Source: JAKLDO01 sp035354435
GTDB lineage: Bacteria; UBP6; UBA1177
Reading direction: 5' to 3'
Length of the DNA: 6,855 bases
NCBI GenBank assembly: GCA_035354435.1
Contig: DAOQAY010000150.1
Location: 1-6,855 of the forward strand
Part shown: positions 6,463 through 6,855 of the stretch, in pieces
Layout: every line of letters begins with the position of its first letter
Position numbering within the stretch: position 1 is the stretch's first letter
Position numbers and translations under genes: made by a program
The notes under the pieces: model-generated
Database searches by the model: none
Seen by the model: the letters and a program-made list of their open reading frames with translations, nothing else
What the model was told of the DNA's origin: nothing

Positions 6463-6490
6463 AGATTAAAGATATTACAATTCAAGTCAA
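6463..6490 (-). promoter_or_regulatory. Candidate sigma70-type promoter for the bcp-nnr-tsaE-EI24-hemW-rnhB operon
   Basis: Minus-strand TTGACT (6485-6490) matches five of six -35 positions. It is followed after 16 nt by TAATCT (6463-6468), a weak -10 that keeps the T-A-x-x-x-T frame. Transcription would start near 6456, leaving a leader of about 28 nt before the bcp ATG. It is the best-placed candidate by eye, but the -10 is poor and the host's promoter preferences are unknown. Confidence 0.35.
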
Positions 6491-6572
6491 ACTTATTGAA
6501 ATGTGGCTGATGTGATCATTGAAAAAGTTTACAACAATGTATTTTCAGTATTTAAAACAATCCGGTTTTTTC

Positions 6573-6601
6573 TTGCTTTGATCACTCTCAAAAACTATAT
6601 T
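6573..6601 (+). promoter_or_regulatory. Candidate promoter for the rightmost exported-protein gene
   Basis: Plus-strand TTGCTT (6573-6578), a 17-nt spacer and TATATT (6596-6601) match three and five of six consensus positions. Transcription would begin about 25 nt before the TTG start. A second, more distant possibility is TTTACA (6528-6533) with TTTAAA (6551-6556), also 17 nt apart. The sequence does not decide between them. Confidence 0.35.
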
Positions 6602-6622
6602 TAAACAATTCTTTTCAAAACT

Positions 6623-6628
6623 GGAGGA
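6623..6628 (+). promoter_or_regulatory. Ribosome binding site identifying a TTG start
   Basis: GGAGGA whose GGAGG core ends 5 nt before TTG at 6633. This near-ideal site is the main reason for choosing a TTG start, and the peptide that follows begins as a clean signal sequence. Confidence 0.8.
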
Positions 6629-6632
6629 AATC

Positions 6633-6855
6633 TTGAGAAAATCCGTGCTGTTTCTCATATTGATAATGTGTTTTACCTTGGTTTATTCTGCCGAAAAAGA
6701 TAGACTTGCTGTCATGGATGTGACTGACGAAACTGGAATGTTGGATGAAAAGACAATAATAAATGTGACTGATTATATTTTCACAAAATTCCAAGGAACC
6801 GGTTCATTCTGGATGATCCCGAAATCCGATCGTGATACCGCACTTGATAAAGCAA
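6633..6855 (+). CDS. Exported protein, N-terminal fragment, possibly CsgG/TolB-N-like fold (3' truncated)
   Basis: The frame opens at TTG 6633 and stays open to the window edge, giving 74 complete codons. The N-terminus has a basic start (MRK), a hydrophobic core (VLFLILIMCFTLV) and a likely signal peptidase cut near YSA-EKD around residues 19-21, so the product is probably exported. C13 is preceded by LIM, which is a poor lipobox. The mature part starts with a strand RLAVMDV, then a helix-like stretch and SFWMIPKSDRDTAL. This strand-helix-strand layout (AV-D near the start, then a short strand ending in a polar R/S-rich turn) resembles the opening of CsgG- or TolB-N-like periplasmic domains common in deltaproteobacterial outer-membrane-associated proteins. 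That resemblance is weak and only the export prediction is firm. It is divergent from the bcp operon. Confidence 0.75.
   Translation, partial: MRKSVLFLILIMCFTLVYSAEKDRLAVMDVTDETGMLDEKTIINVTDYIFTKFQGTGSFWMIPKSDRDTALDKA

Noticed and set aside
6554..6570. AAAAC-6 nt-GTTTT stem followed by T-rich sequence, a possible terminator
   Set aside because: The stem is short and AT-rich, has no gene ending upstream on that strand, and sits in a promoter region.
6633..6700. Lipoprotein signal at C13 of the rightmost gene
   Set aside because: The residue before Cys is Met and the position is early in the hydrophobic core, which does not fit a lipobox; an ordinary signal peptide is more likely.

Overview
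The window looks like a piece of an AT-rich bacterial chromosome. The left-edge gene encodes a large secreted protein with a MopE-type DNDCDG metal-binding motif followed by a region resembling the choice-of-anchor L domain. That combination is most familiar from Myxococcota and other deltaproteobacterial or related uncultured lineages. The base composition is unlike the GC-rich cultured myxobacteria, so an AT-rich uncultured relative is a reasonable guess. This is inference from one protein's architecture and is not a proven placement.

Layout. (1) Positions 1-1332, plus strand: the 3' part of a secreted Cys-rich surface protein, open at the left edge. (2) Positions 1336-6428, minus strand: six tightly packed genes that read as one operon, in transcription order bcp (peroxiredoxin), nnr (bifunctional NAD(P)HX epimerase/dehydratase), tsaE (tRNA t6A ATPase), an EI24/CysZ-like membrane protein, hemW (radical SAM heme chaperone) and rnhB (RNase HII). 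Junctions run from a 16-nt gap to a 44-nt overlap, so translational coupling is likely. (3) Positions 6429-6632: a divergent intergenic region with weak promoter candidates on both strands. (4) Positions 6633-6855, plus strand: the start of an exported protein with a TTG start, running off the right edge.

The operon genes do not form one pathway. All but the membrane protein have housekeeping, repair or quality-control roles: peroxide removal, repair of hydrated NAD(P)H, tRNA modification, heme delivery, and removal of ribonucleotides from DNA. The nnr-tsaE pairing is a known conserved neighbourhood (yjeF-yjeE in E. coli). Several genes have start codons that must be moved inward from the longest reading frame, and Shine-Dalgarno sequences settle these.

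I do not see a new defence system, mobile element, CRISPR array or RNA gene. The points most worth a second look are a C-terminal sliding-clamp-like motif on RNase HII, a relocated or missing resolving cysteine in the peroxiredoxin, unusual active-site residues in the dehydratase half of Nnr, and the uncharacterised membrane protein embedded in the operon.
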